Below, in pieces: positions 1 through 5,607 of a stretch of DNA of 6,597 nucleotides. The stretch spans positions 1 to 6,597 of the forward strand of contig JAEYYL010000259.1 of NCBI GenBank assembly GCA_023430825.1, read 5' to 3'. Each line of letters opens with the position of its first letter. Within the stretch, counting starts at the first letter, position 1. The DNA is from Verrucomicrobiota bacterium. GTDB lineage: Bacteria > Verrucomicrobiota > Verrucomicrobiia > Opitutales > Opitutaceae. The notes beneath the pieces were generated by a model. That model did not search any database. It had not been told where the DNA came from and saw only the letters and a program-made list of their open reading frames with translations. The position numbers and the translations under genes are program-made.

Positions 1-33
1 AAAGAAGGACGGCACCTCGGGTGAGGCCCGTCC
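1..33 (-). terminator. Intrinsic terminator downstream of rplT
   Basis: Read on the minus strand, GGACGG and CCGTCC (7-12 and 28-33) pair as an outer stem, and CCTC/GAGG (15-18 and 23-26) as an inner stem around a GGGT loop. The bases that follow on the minus strand are TTCTTT (6-1), a short imperfect U tract at the edge of the window. It lies about 50 bases past the rplT stop, so it plausibly ends the rpmI-rplT transcript. The tail is not seen beyond base 1. Confidence 0.7.
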
Positions 34-51
34 TCCGGGAGAGACAGGGAG

Positions 52-72
52 GCGAGCCTTTACCGGGCTCGC
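52..72 (-). other. Stem-loop immediately after rplT
   Basis: GCGAGCC (52-58) and GGCTCGC (66-72) form a perfect 7-bp stem with a 7-base loop, 12 bases beyond the rplT stop. No U tract follows on the minus strand, so it is not a convincing terminator by itself. It could protect the 3' end of the mRNA or act together with the terminator at 1-33. Confidence 0.5.
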
Positions 73-84
73 GTTTGTCAGAAC

Positions 85-468
85 TCAGGCCTGCTTTGCG
101 GCCGCGGCCTTGGTCTTCAACGCGTCCTGGGCTTGCTTGACCAGGCTCGTAAAGGCCACCTCGTCGCGGATCGCGAGATCGCTGAGAACCTTGCGGTCCA
201 TCTGGATGTTCGCGGCCTTGAGGCCCTCGATGAAGCGGCTGTAGGTGATGCCGTTGTTGCGGCAGGCGGCGTTGAGACGCACGATCCAGAGAGAGCGGCG
301 GTCGCCCTTCTTCTTCTTGCGGGCCGCGTAGGCGTATTGCCACGCGTGCTGAACGGCTTCCTTCGCATAGCGAAAGAGCTTCGATTTGTTGCCGAAATAG
401 CCCTTGGCGTATTTCAGCACTTTCTTGCGACGCTTGCGCGACGCGGGGGAGTTGGTTGCACGAGCCAT
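85..468 (-). CDS. rplT: 50S ribosomal protein L20
   Basis: This is large-subunit protein L20, which binds 23S rRNA early in 50S assembly and in several bacteria also represses its own operon. The 127-residue product starts MARATNSPASRKRRKKVLKY, the basic N-terminal tail typical of L20, followed by GYFGNKSKLFRYAKEAV, then DRRSLWIVRLNAACR and a C-terminal half with FIEGLKAANIQMDRKVLSDLA. The family is usually about 117 residues. The excess is a low-complexity Ala/Lys tail (KTKAAAAKQA). The ATG at 466-468 is preceded by AAAGGA at 9 bases' spacing. It lies 84 bases downstream of rpmI on the same strand, the usual order, and is followed by a terminator. No lesion is seen. Confidence 0.97.
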   Translation of the reverse strand: MARATNSPASRKRRKKVLKYAKGYFGNKSKLFRYAKEAVQHAWQYAYAARKKKKGDRRSLWIVRLNAACRNNGITYSRFIEGLKAANIQMDRKVLSDLAIRDEVAFTSLVKQAQDALKTKAAAAKQA

Positions 469-477
469 GTTAGTTTT

Positions 478-483
478 TCCTTT
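478..483 (-). promoter_or_regulatory. Ribosome binding site of rplT
   Basis: AAAGGA on the minus strand ends 9 bases before the rplT ATG. It confirms the chosen start and suggests independent initiation, because the 84-base gap to rpmI is too long for tight coupling. Confidence 0.6.
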
Positions 484-552
484 GGATAGGTTAGTCGCCG
501 GCAGGTCGGCTTAAAATCACCCGCCGAGCGAAATGAGGGTTAATGCCTTGGC

Positions 553-747
553 TTACAGGCCGAACGGCAAAGCGCGCTTGAGCGGCTTGGCGTGGCCTTC
601 TGCCACCAGCTTGTCACGCGAGGCCCGACGCTTTTGCTTCGAGCTTTTCGTGGCGAGCAAGTGACGGAAGCCGGGCGTGCGGCGCACGAGCTTGCCCTTG
701 GCGGACAGCTTGAAGCGCTTGGCGATGGACTTCTTGGTCTTTTGCAT
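553..747 (-). CDS. rpmI: 50S ribosomal protein L35
   Basis: Small basic protein of the large ribosomal subunit. The 64-residue product begins MQKTKKSIAKRFKLSAKGKL and continues RRTPGFRHLLATKSSKQKRR, matching the L35 pattern of K-rich N-terminus, a phenylalanine/lysine-rich core and a K-S-x-K-x-K-R-R segment. It ends in PFGL, and the length fits the family. The frame remains open for 52 codons upstream of the ATG at 745-747, but that extension has no L35 similarity, so the internal ATG is used. No strong Shine-Dalgarno sequence precedes it (the upstream bases are CTCTCTCC). It normally sits between infC and rplT. Here rplT follows, but infC is absent and a comM-type gene lies upstream instead. 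Confidence 0.96.
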   Translation of the reverse strand: MQKTKKSIAKRFKLSAKGKLVRRTPGFRHLLATKSSKQKRRASRDKLVAEGHAKPLKRALPFGL

Positions 748-793
748 GGAGAGAGCGGTCGAAAACAGAGAAGCGCCTCTCGAGTGTAAAGGG

Positions 794-810
794 AAAACTT
801 CGCCTCGAAG
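794..810 (-). other. Small hairpin plus T-rich stretch in the rpmI leader, possible attenuator
   Basis: On the minus strand CTTCG-AGG-CGAAG (810-798) is followed by TTTTCCCTTT, which resembles a weak intrinsic terminator about 50 bases upstream of the rpmI start and 90 bases past the comM-type stop. It could end comM transcription or act as a leader attenuator for rpmI-rplT. The stem is only 5 bp, so this is tentative. No convincing sigma-70 promoter was recognised in 748-899. Confidence 0.3.
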
Positions 811-899
811 GCTGTCCGTTCCTCGCTCCACGGGCCGGCGTTTGGCAGACGAGGGCCAGCCCGCGTTATCCCGGTCCGCAATCCGGTTGCAGGCCAAGC

Positions 900-1793
900 T
901 CAATAAAACACGTTGCGATCGAGGCTCCGATACTGAATCGCCTCGAGCAGATGCGGCGACTCGATGCGGTCGGCGCCCGCGAGATCCGCGATCGTGCGCG
1001 CGACCTTGAGGATTCGATCATAGGCGCGCGCCGATAAACTCAGCTGCTCCATCGCGTGTTGCAGTAGGTCGCCGAGCGACGGATCGATCGCACAATGTTT
1101 CCGAATCTGCGCCTGCGTCATGCGCGCGTTCGAACTGGTGCGTGTCGGTGCAAATCGCGTGTGCTGCCGCACCCGCGCCCGCTCCACCCGCTCGCGGATC
1201 GCCGCCGAGGGTTCACCGGTTTTCTCCGACCGCAACTCGGTCAACGACAGCGCCGGCGCCTCGATGTGAATGTCGATCCGGTCCAGCAGCGGCCCGCTGA
1301 TCCGCGAGCGATAACGCTGCACCTGCGTCGGCGTGCACCGGCACTCGTGTTTCGTGTCCCCGAGATAGCCGCAGGGACACGGATTCATCGCCGCCACCAG
1401 CATGAACGCGCACGGCAGCGTGACCTTGCCGGCGCTGCGCGAGATCGTGACTTCGCCATCCTCCAACGGTTGACGCAACACCTCCAGGGCCGAGCGTTTG
1501 AACTCGGGCAACTCGTCGAGAAACAGCACGCCTTGGTGCGCGAGCGAAATCTCGCCCGGGCCCGGGATCGTCCCGCCACCGAGCAGGCCCACGTCGGAGA
1601 TCGTGTGATGCGGTCCGCGAAACGGACGCGCGCCCCACGCCATGTCGCCCGTCAGCGTTCGCCCGGCGGCGGAGTGAATGCTCACAATCTCCAACTGCTC
1701 CTCGAGCTGCGGCGCCGGCATGATGGTCGGCACGCGTTTCGCCACCATCGACTTTCCCGCCCCCGGCGGCCCGATCATCAGCCTATTATGCAT
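900..1793 (-). pseudogene. comM: ComM/YifB-type Mg-chelatase-like AAA+ ATPase, N-terminally truncated
   Basis: ComM-type proteins are hexameric AAA+ ATPases; in naturally transformable bacteria they drive branch migration during uptake recombination. Visible motifs are Walker A GPPGAGKS (residues 8-15), Walker B GVLFLDE (88-94), a Cys-rich NPCPCGYLGDTKHECRC segment (137-153), GPLLDRIDIHIE with the family's conserved arginine (167-178), and the C-terminal domain with LSARAYDRILKVARTIADLA. Full-length homologues are about 500 residues with an N-terminal domain of roughly 200. Here 297 remain. Similarity begins at HNRLMIGPPGAGKS with nothing before it, and a TAG lies in frame at 1797-1799, two codons upstream of the ATG. 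The C-terminus is complete. The gene was therefore cut close to Walker A by the rearrangement that brought in the mobile DNA. A short ATPase could still be made from ATG 1793, but is probably non-functional. Confidence 0.88.
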
Positions 1794-1925
1794 ATTCTAC
1801 CCCGTATATCGTTTTGCGAACCGGCGTGGGCTCCGCTCAAAGCGAGCGATGAAATTGGACATCGCGCCGATCCAGTCTCGGTGGGGAATACACGGCGGCT
1901 GCGATGCGACTGCACATCGCAAGCG

Positions 1926-2032
1926 TGGCAGTCGGAGTCGGCGCCATCCCCAACGCGAAATCACGGAATGGTAATGCCCACTCGGCGAGCGAACTCGACT
2001 TGGGATATCCCGGCTTTGGTGCGCGGTGCGAA
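1926..2032 (-). pseudogene. Decayed XRE-type helix-turn-helix gene remnant (possible antitoxin or regulator)
   Basis: On the minus strand, one frame (2023-1964) reads RTKAGISQVEFARRVGITIP, a good match to the first helices of an XRE/HigA-type HTH, and then hits TGA. The next expected block appears in a second frame as VISRWGWRR, matching the usual 'recognition helix then W-x-x-G-R-R' pattern. The following PT-ATLAM-RIAAA-like stretch appears in a third frame. The protein is therefore spread over three frames by at least two indels. Such domains are common in type II antitoxins and small repressors. No partner toxin was recognised in 2033-2416. The call rests on pattern memory only. Confidence 0.4.
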
Positions 2033-2416
2033 ACCTTCTGCGCAACCTCGCGGTTGGCGACTTCCTCTTCAACAGGCGCTGGATGGACGGGGAACTGCTC
2101 CCCTCGATCACCTTCAATCGCAACCACATGATGTGCCCCGTGCTGTTCGCTACAGCTTGCCGACTACTCATCTCAATTCACCGCGCGCTGGTCGGATTGT
2201 GCGTCCGCCCCCGACGAGAGCGGGCGACGGCTTCGTTCTGGAGCAGCGGGAAAGTACAAGAAAGCGGCAATAATTACACTTAGTGTCCGCGGGATTCTTT
2301 GCATACTCAGCAGGAAATTCCAGTCGGTTACTACGCATGATTCTATACCCCGATGCGATTGGAGCAGTGTTTGAGTCGTCACGGCCGTCTCCCTTCACGT
2401 CTAAAATTGTGTTAGC
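2033..2416. other. Gene-poor degraded stretch
   Basis: No recognisable gene is present. Short open frames on both strands have no family motif and no plausible ribosome binding site. Composition is more AT-rich toward 2250-2416 (AATAATTACACTTAG, CTAAAATTGTGTTAG) than in the neighbouring genes. It separates the comM breakpoint and the HTH remnant from the IS21 left end at 2417, and is probably decayed accessory DNA. Confidence 0.5.
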
Positions 2417-2467
2417 TGTCAGGGGTCGGTTAAAACCGGCCAGGTAGGGTCAATTCAAAACCGGCCA
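2417..2467 (+). repeat. IS21 left terminal repeats
   Basis: Two identical 11-bp copies of AAAACCGGCCA lie at 2432-2442 and 2457-2467, 25 bp apart, just inside the TGTCAGG terminus. Subterminal direct repeats like these are the known transposase-binding layout of IS21-family ends. No counterpart is found near 3458. Confidence 0.75.
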
Positions 2468-2518
2468 CTTTAAGCGGAAGATTTACGCTGCGTGCGGCCT
2501 GAGGCTGCACGAGGCGAG

Positions 2519-3430
2519 ATGAACCGACTCGAAGTGAGCCGCCAACAAGCAATCCAAGCGCTGTACGGTCGGGGGTGGTCCCAACGAAGGATCGCCCGGG
2601 AGCTGGACATCCACCGCGAGACGGTAGCCCGCTATGTCCACGCGGCAAAACCAGCCATAGCGACCGCCGGGTCGCCACCTCGCGATGACCCGAAACGGGC
2701 CATTTCGACCACCGGGTCCGAGGCGGTGGCGGAAGCAAACCCGGCCATTTCGACCGCCGGGTCGATGGCGGGCCGCTTCAGCCTGTGCCGCGAGCTTCTG
2801 CCTATGATCGCGACGGCGGTGAGCACAGGGGGGCCGTCCGCCCGGCGCATCCATGAGGATCTGGTCTGGTCGCCACGCACGACTTCACCGGCAGTAACGA
2901 GTCGGTGAAGCGCTGCGTGCGCCACTTCGCCCAGCGCCTGGAGTTGCCCCACCGGCGGATCGAGCGGGCGCCCGGTGAGGAGGTGCAGGTGGACTTCGGC
3001 CAGGGCGCACCGGCGCTCGACGAGCGCCGCAAGCGCCGCCGGCCGCATCTGTTTCGCGCCGTGCTCAGCCACTGCCGCAAGGGCTACAGTGAGGTCGTAT
3101 GGCGGCAGGATACCGAGACGTTCATCCGTTGCTGCGAGAACGCGTTTCGGCACTTCGGCGGCGTCACCCGCAGGACGATCGTCGACAACCTGAAGGCCGC
3201 CGTCCTCGCAGCGGACTGGTTCGATCCGACGCTCAAACCGAAGATGGCGGACTTCGCCCGGCACTACGGCACGGTCGTTTTGCCCACGCAGCCAGCCCAG
3301 CCCGAGCACAAGGGAAAGATCGAGGCCGGGGTAAAGTTCGCGCAAAACAACGCGCTGAAGGGCCGCACGTTCTCCTCGCTCGGCGAACAAAACCTGTTTC
3401 TCGCCGAGTGGGAGCGCAGCGTCGCCGATA
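2519..3430 (+). pseudogene. istA: IS21-family transposase IstA, frameshifted and C-terminally truncated
   Basis: IstA is the DDE transposase of IS21 elements and acts with the ATPase IstB. The N-terminal part, from ATG 2519 with GAGG upstream, has an HTH: WSQRRIARELDIHRETVARYV (about residues 20-40). It then has three 15-residue repeats of the KPAIATAGS type. The frame breaks at 2861-2870, where CTGGT occurs twice in tandem. Removing one copy restores EDLVATHDFTGSNESVKRC. The downstream frame carries the catalytic core: D in VQVDFGQ, D in IVDNLKAAV and E in HKGKIEAGVKF (residues 30, 94 and 140 counted from GTG 2905), so all three acids survive. Similarity ends at EWERSVAD (about 3430). The usual protein is roughly 500 residues, so more than 100 C-terminal residues are missing. 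Confidence 0.9.
2648..2764 (+). repeat. Three 27-bp repeats with exact 45-bp period inside istA
   Basis: Copies at 2648-2674, 2693-2719 and 2738-2764 share the pattern AAAC-(C/G)GGCCATTTCGACC-(G/A)CCGGGTC and encode PAIATAGS, RAISTTGS and PAISTAGS. The start-to-start spacing is 45 bp twice, so the protein repeat unit is 15 residues. The first half resembles the element's terminal repeat: AAACCCGGCCATTT at 2737-2750 matches AAAACCGGCCACTT at 2457-2470 at 12 of 14 positions. Confidence 0.85.
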
Positions 3431-3431
3431 T

Positions 3432-3458
3432 TTGAAACCCGATCTTCTCATCATCGAC
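3432..3458 (+). pseudogene. istB: IstB Walker B fragment fused to istA
   Basis: TTG AAA CCC GAT onward reads LKPDLLIID, matching the Walker B region of IstB (typically L-(K/R)-P-D-x-L-I-I-D-D-F-G), the AAA+ helper ATPase of IS21 transposition. It starts one base after istA similarity ends and lasts nine codons before TCA TGT TGA. Everything between istA residue D of SVAD and the IstB Walker B has been deleted, as has the rest of IstB. The segment is short, but its identity and position after istA agree. Confidence 0.6.
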
Positions 3459-3460
3459 TC

Positions 3461-3541
3461 ATGTTGAGCGGCCAAAAATGTGGAGTTGACTGGGCGCGGT
3501 TCAGCTCGGATGGCAGGCGCGCCGCTACTCTGACTCAACAT
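3461..3541. repeat. 8-bp inverted repeat in front of the integrase remnant
   Basis: ATGTTGAG (3461-3468) and CTCAACAT (3534-3541) are perfect inverted copies 65 bp apart, placed between the IS21 remnant and the integrase start at 3582. They might be arm-type recombinase sites or an element end, but 8 bp is short. Nothing else is recognised in 3459-3581. Confidence 0.25.
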
Positions 3542-3581
3542 TATTGACGACTTTCTGAACCGCGGGCGGTGGCGTCGAGGC

Positions 3582-4330
3582 ATGGACACCCCATCGTTCC
3601 TTGAACAGATCCGACCGCGTGCTCACGCACGCTACCAAGCCCTGCCGCTGTTTGGCTCCGTCGTTGCAGACTTCAGTGTTTGGTTGAGTGCCAGAGGCTA
3701 TAAGACGAAGACGATCAAGTCGCAGTTGAAAGGCGTGCGATATGTGGACCGCTGGTTGCGGCGGAAGGGACGCCGTCGGTTGTACGAGGTGACCGACATG
3801 GACATGCGCATGGCGCATCATCGTTTCCGTTGCGATTCCAACATTGGCGGACCGATCAGATCCCTTGGGCAGTTCCTCCGCGAACGCGGGTTGATCTCGC
3901 CAGCCCACCAACCACCCCGATTTTTTCAGGGAGCGAGCGTGAGCCCTTTGGCCAATACCTGCGCGCGGTCCGAGGTTTCGCGGAATCGTCCATCCTCCAC
4001 CACCAGCGGTTGCTCGCTGGCTGGCTTCGGTTCCTGCAGGCCGACACACATCCGGCAAGGGTGACCGAGATCACACCTGCTACCATTGAGGCGTATCTGC
4101 GTTTGGCAGCCAAGACGAACAACCGCTTCAGCCTCCAGCAAGTAGTCGCCAACCTTGGCGCTTACCTGCGGTGGCAATACGCCAACGGCCGCCTGCAACG
4201 ACCCTTACACGAGGAGATCGACGCTCCGCGTTGCTACCGATTGGAGAAACTGCCGCGGGCGGTGCGGTGGAAGCAGCTCACGGCCTTGCTCCGCTCCATT
4301 GACCATTCCGCGCCCAGGGGACACCGAGAC
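3582..4330 (+). pseudogene. Tyrosine recombinase/phage integrase, 5' part, frameshifted and split by IS3
   Basis: This looks like the N-terminal part of a XerC/D-like site-specific recombinase. The first frame, from ATG 3582, gives DFSVWLSARGYKTKTIKSQL and LRRKGRRRLYEVTDMDM, ending sensibly at FLRERGLISP. The continuation is in the -1 frame: FGQYLRAVRGFAESSILHHQ, RLLAGWLRFLQ, EITPATIEAYLRL and VANLGAYLRWQYANGRL. That is a typical SAM-like core-binding domain, ending RAVRWKQLTALLRSID just before the catalytic domain should start. The switch lies near a T6 run at 3921-3926 and fits loss of one base. At 4330 the frame runs into the IS3 element. Box I and the Tyr box are not in this part. Confidence 0.7.
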
Positions 4331-4331
4331 T

Positions 4332-4356
4332 TGACCTGCCCCCCGAAGCTGGAGTG
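4332..4356. repeat. IS3 terminal inverted repeat, orfB side
   Basis: It begins TGACCTGCCCCCC and ends CTGGAGTG. Against the other end it lacks one A after the C run and has G for A at one position; otherwise it matches over 25 bases. The orfB stop codon (4357-4359) abuts it directly. Confidence 0.9.
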
Positions 4357-5289
4357 CTAAAACGAGAGAGCCGGATTGGTTGAGGTTGGTTTACGGATGA
4401 TGGTTTCGACTGCAAGTGGAGGGTTAGGCTGGTCCAGAGGAGCCCCCATGGGGGCTCGCGCGATCTTGGCCGCAAACTCGCTCGGCGTCAGATCGGCGAG
4501 CGAGCTGTGTGGTCGGGTGTCGTTATAATCCTCGCGGAACGCTTCGATGATGTTCCGGGCGTGAGTGAGGATGAACTCGGTTTCGTTGAGGCATTCGTCG
4601 CGGAGCTTGCCATTGAAGCTTTCGATGTAGCCGTTCTGGGAGGGATTTCCCGGCGTGATGAAGCGATGGTTCACCTGGCGTTCATGAGCCCAGCGTTCCA
4701 GCGCCAGGCCCGCAAACTCAGGGCCGTTGTCGGTGAGCACACTGGCGGGGCAGCCGCGCAGTTCGCACAGGTAATCCAGCACCCGTGCCACCCGCGGCCC
4801 CGACAACGCGGTGTCGACCTCGATCCAGAGGCACTCGCGGGTGTAGTCGTCATGCACGGTGAGCAGGCGTAGCGAGCGGCCGCTGCTCAGTCGGTCGTGG
4901 ACGAAGTCCAGACTCCAGCGTTCGTTCGCCCGTTGCAGCGCGACCGCCGGCGCCATGCCACGAGCCACCCGCTGCTTGCGCCGGCGCCGTTGGCGCACCT
5001 GCAATCCTTCCGTCCGGTAGAGCCGATGCACTCGCTTGTGATTGTCGCTGATCCCTTCGCGGCGCAGCAGCACGAGCAAGCGGCGATAGCCCCAGCGCCG
5101 CCGCACCGCCGCATGACGGCGCAACGCTTCGCGCACCGGCTGCTCTTCGCGCCGGCCGTGGGTCTGGTAGTAGTAGCTGCTCACGGCCAATTGCAGCAGC
5201 CCGCACGCGCGATTTCCGCTCACCGGATAACTTTTGCGCAAGTAATCCACGGCGGTGCGTCGAGCGACGGGCTCTACCAGTTTTTTGAG
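4357..5289 (-). CDS. IS3-family transposase OrfB (catalytic subunit, read by -1 frameshift)
   Basis: OrfB carries the RNase H-like integrase core, normally made as an OrfAB fusion that cuts and joins the element's ends. Reading starts at LKKLVEPVARRTAVDYLRKS after the frameshift, followed by the HTH_21-like region ALRRHAAVRRRWGYRRLLVL. Catalytic acids are D in ERWSLDFVHD, D in VLTDNGPEFAG and E in GYIESFNGKLRDECLN. There are 58 residues between the two D and 35 between D and E, the DD(35)E pattern of IS3. The C-terminal YNDTRPHSSLADLTPSEFA block is also present. About 310 residues, full length. No ATG lies near the beginning, as expected for a product made by frameshifting from orfA. The same frame extends upstream to 5559, but there it only shadows orfA. 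Confidence 0.93.
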   Translation of the reverse strand, partial: LKKLVEPVARRTAVDYLRKSYPVSGNRACGLLQLAVSSYYYQTHGRREEQPVREALRRHAAVRRRWGYRRLLVLLRREGISDNHKRVHRLYRTEGLQVRQRRRRKQRVARGMAPAVALQRANERWSLDFVHDRLSSGRSLRLLTVHDDYTRECLWIEVDTALSGPRVARVLDYLCELRGCPASVLTDNGPEFAGLALERWAHERQVNHRFITPGNPSQNGYIESFNGKLRDECLNETEFILTHARNIIEAFREDYNDTRPHSSLADLTPSEFAAKIARAPMGAPLDQPNPPLAVETIIRKPTSTNPALSF

Positions 5290-5537
5290 TTCACATCCTT
5301 CAGCATCCGGATGTCCAAGGCCTGATCGGCGACGATCTTCTTCAGCTCCGTGTTCTCCCGCTCCAGCTGCTTGAGCCGGTGCAGCTGACTCGGTTCCAGC
5401 CCGCCGTAGCGGCTCTTCCATCGATAGAACGTGCCGCTGGAGATCGCGTGCTGTCGCAAGAGATCGGGCAACGGCTTGCCCATCTCCGCTTCCTTCAAAA
5501 TCCCGAGGATCTGCTCCTCGGTGTGATGTTTCTTCAT
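5274..5537 (-). CDS. IS3-family transposase OrfA (HTH subunit)
   Basis: An 87-residue protein starting at ATG 5537. It has an HTH region, HTEEQILGILKEAEMGKPL then QHAISSGTFYRWKSRYGG (residues 5-45), for binding the terminal repeats. A leucine-zipper-like stretch LKQLERENTELKKIVADQAL follows (about residues 55-74), then MLKDVNSKNW. The length is normal for IS3 OrfA. Its stop TAG at 5274-5276 lies two codons past the frameshift heptamer, so free OrfA is the default product and OrfAB the minor one. The upstream bases ATACCCGAC give only a poor ribosome binding site, which is common for tightly limited transposase expression. Confidence 0.92.
   Translation of the reverse strand: MKKHHTEEQILGILKEAEMGKPLPDLLRQHAISSGTFYRWKSRYGGLEPSQLHRLKQLERENTELKKIVADQALDIRMLKDVNSKNW
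5280..5286 (-). promoter_or_regulatory. Programmed -1 ribosomal frameshift site A AAA AAC
   Basis: The minus strand reads TCA AAA AAC TGG TAG in the orfA frame. A AAA AAC is a canonical slippery heptamer, and a -1 slip here enters the orfB frame exactly at LKKLVEP. It sits at the orfA-orfB overlap, as in other IS3 elements. Confidence 0.88.
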
Positions 5538-5578
5538 GTCGGGTATTCACTGTTTTCACCCGGCTTTCTCGCTCACGC

Positions 5579-5604
5579 CACTCCAGTTTCTGGGGGGCAG
5601 GTCA
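5579..5604. repeat. IS3 terminal inverted repeat, orfA side
   Basis: On the minus strand it begins TGACCTGCCCCCCAGAAACT and ends GGAGTG, the partner of 4332-4356. It is followed on the plus strand by GACG, of which GAC matches the bases at 4328-4330 beside the other end. Confidence 0.9.
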
Positions 5605-5607
5605 GAC

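Larger units (their letters stand above)
2417..3458 (+). mobile_element. IS21-family insertion sequence remnant
   Basis: The left end begins TGTCAGGGGTCGG, in the style of IS21-family termini, with two internal copies of AAAACCGGCCA close behind. An IstA-type transposase gene follows, then a short IstB segment. The right inverted repeat is not found, and the element stops at about 3458, where unrelated sequence begins. An intact element would be roughly twice this length and carry istA plus istB. It is dead by three lesions: a frameshift in istA, an istA-istB fusion deletion, and loss of the right end. Because the right flank is lost, no target duplication can be tested. Confidence 0.85.
4331..5604 (-). 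mobile_element. Apparently complete IS3-family insertion sequence
   Basis: Imperfect terminal inverted repeats (4332-4356 and 5579-5604) enclose orfA and orfB in the standard IS3 arrangement, with a programmed -1 frameshift motif between them. The length is about 1.27 kb, normal for the family. Possible target duplication is GAC (4328-4330 and 5605-5607) if one extra T is counted at the left end; the family makes 3-4 bp duplications. The orfA style (KKHHTEEQILGILKEAE) resembles the IS407-type group, but that subgroup is a guess. No disabling mutation is visible, so the copy may be active and recent compared with the decayed DNA around it. Confidence 0.92.

Noticed and set aside
553..903. A longer 116-codon version of rpmI starting at 903
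   Set aside because: The first 52 codons have no L35 similarity; the ATG at 747 gives the standard 64-residue protein.
1095..2273. A 392-codon plus-strand open frame
   Set aside because: It lies antisense to the comM-type gene with Arg/Pro/His-rich low-complexity translation and no motif; it is a GC-rich shadow frame that runs into the degraded region.
2026..2283. Plus-strand 85-codon frame with NLAVGDFLFNRRWMDGELL
   Set aside because: It looks protein-like in part but overlaps the HTH relic, has no ribosome binding site and no recognised family.
2648..2764. CRISPR-like array
   Set aside because: Only three degenerate units, all in frame within istA and translated as a known type of protein repeat.
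3915..3930. Programmed -1 frameshift in the integrase
   Set aside because: The A TTT TTT context is a poor heptamer and the gene is otherwise broken, so a simple base loss is preferred.
4897..5325. A 142-codon plus-strand frame inside the IS3 element
   Set aside because: It is antisense to the well-supported orfB/orfA and has no domain of its own.
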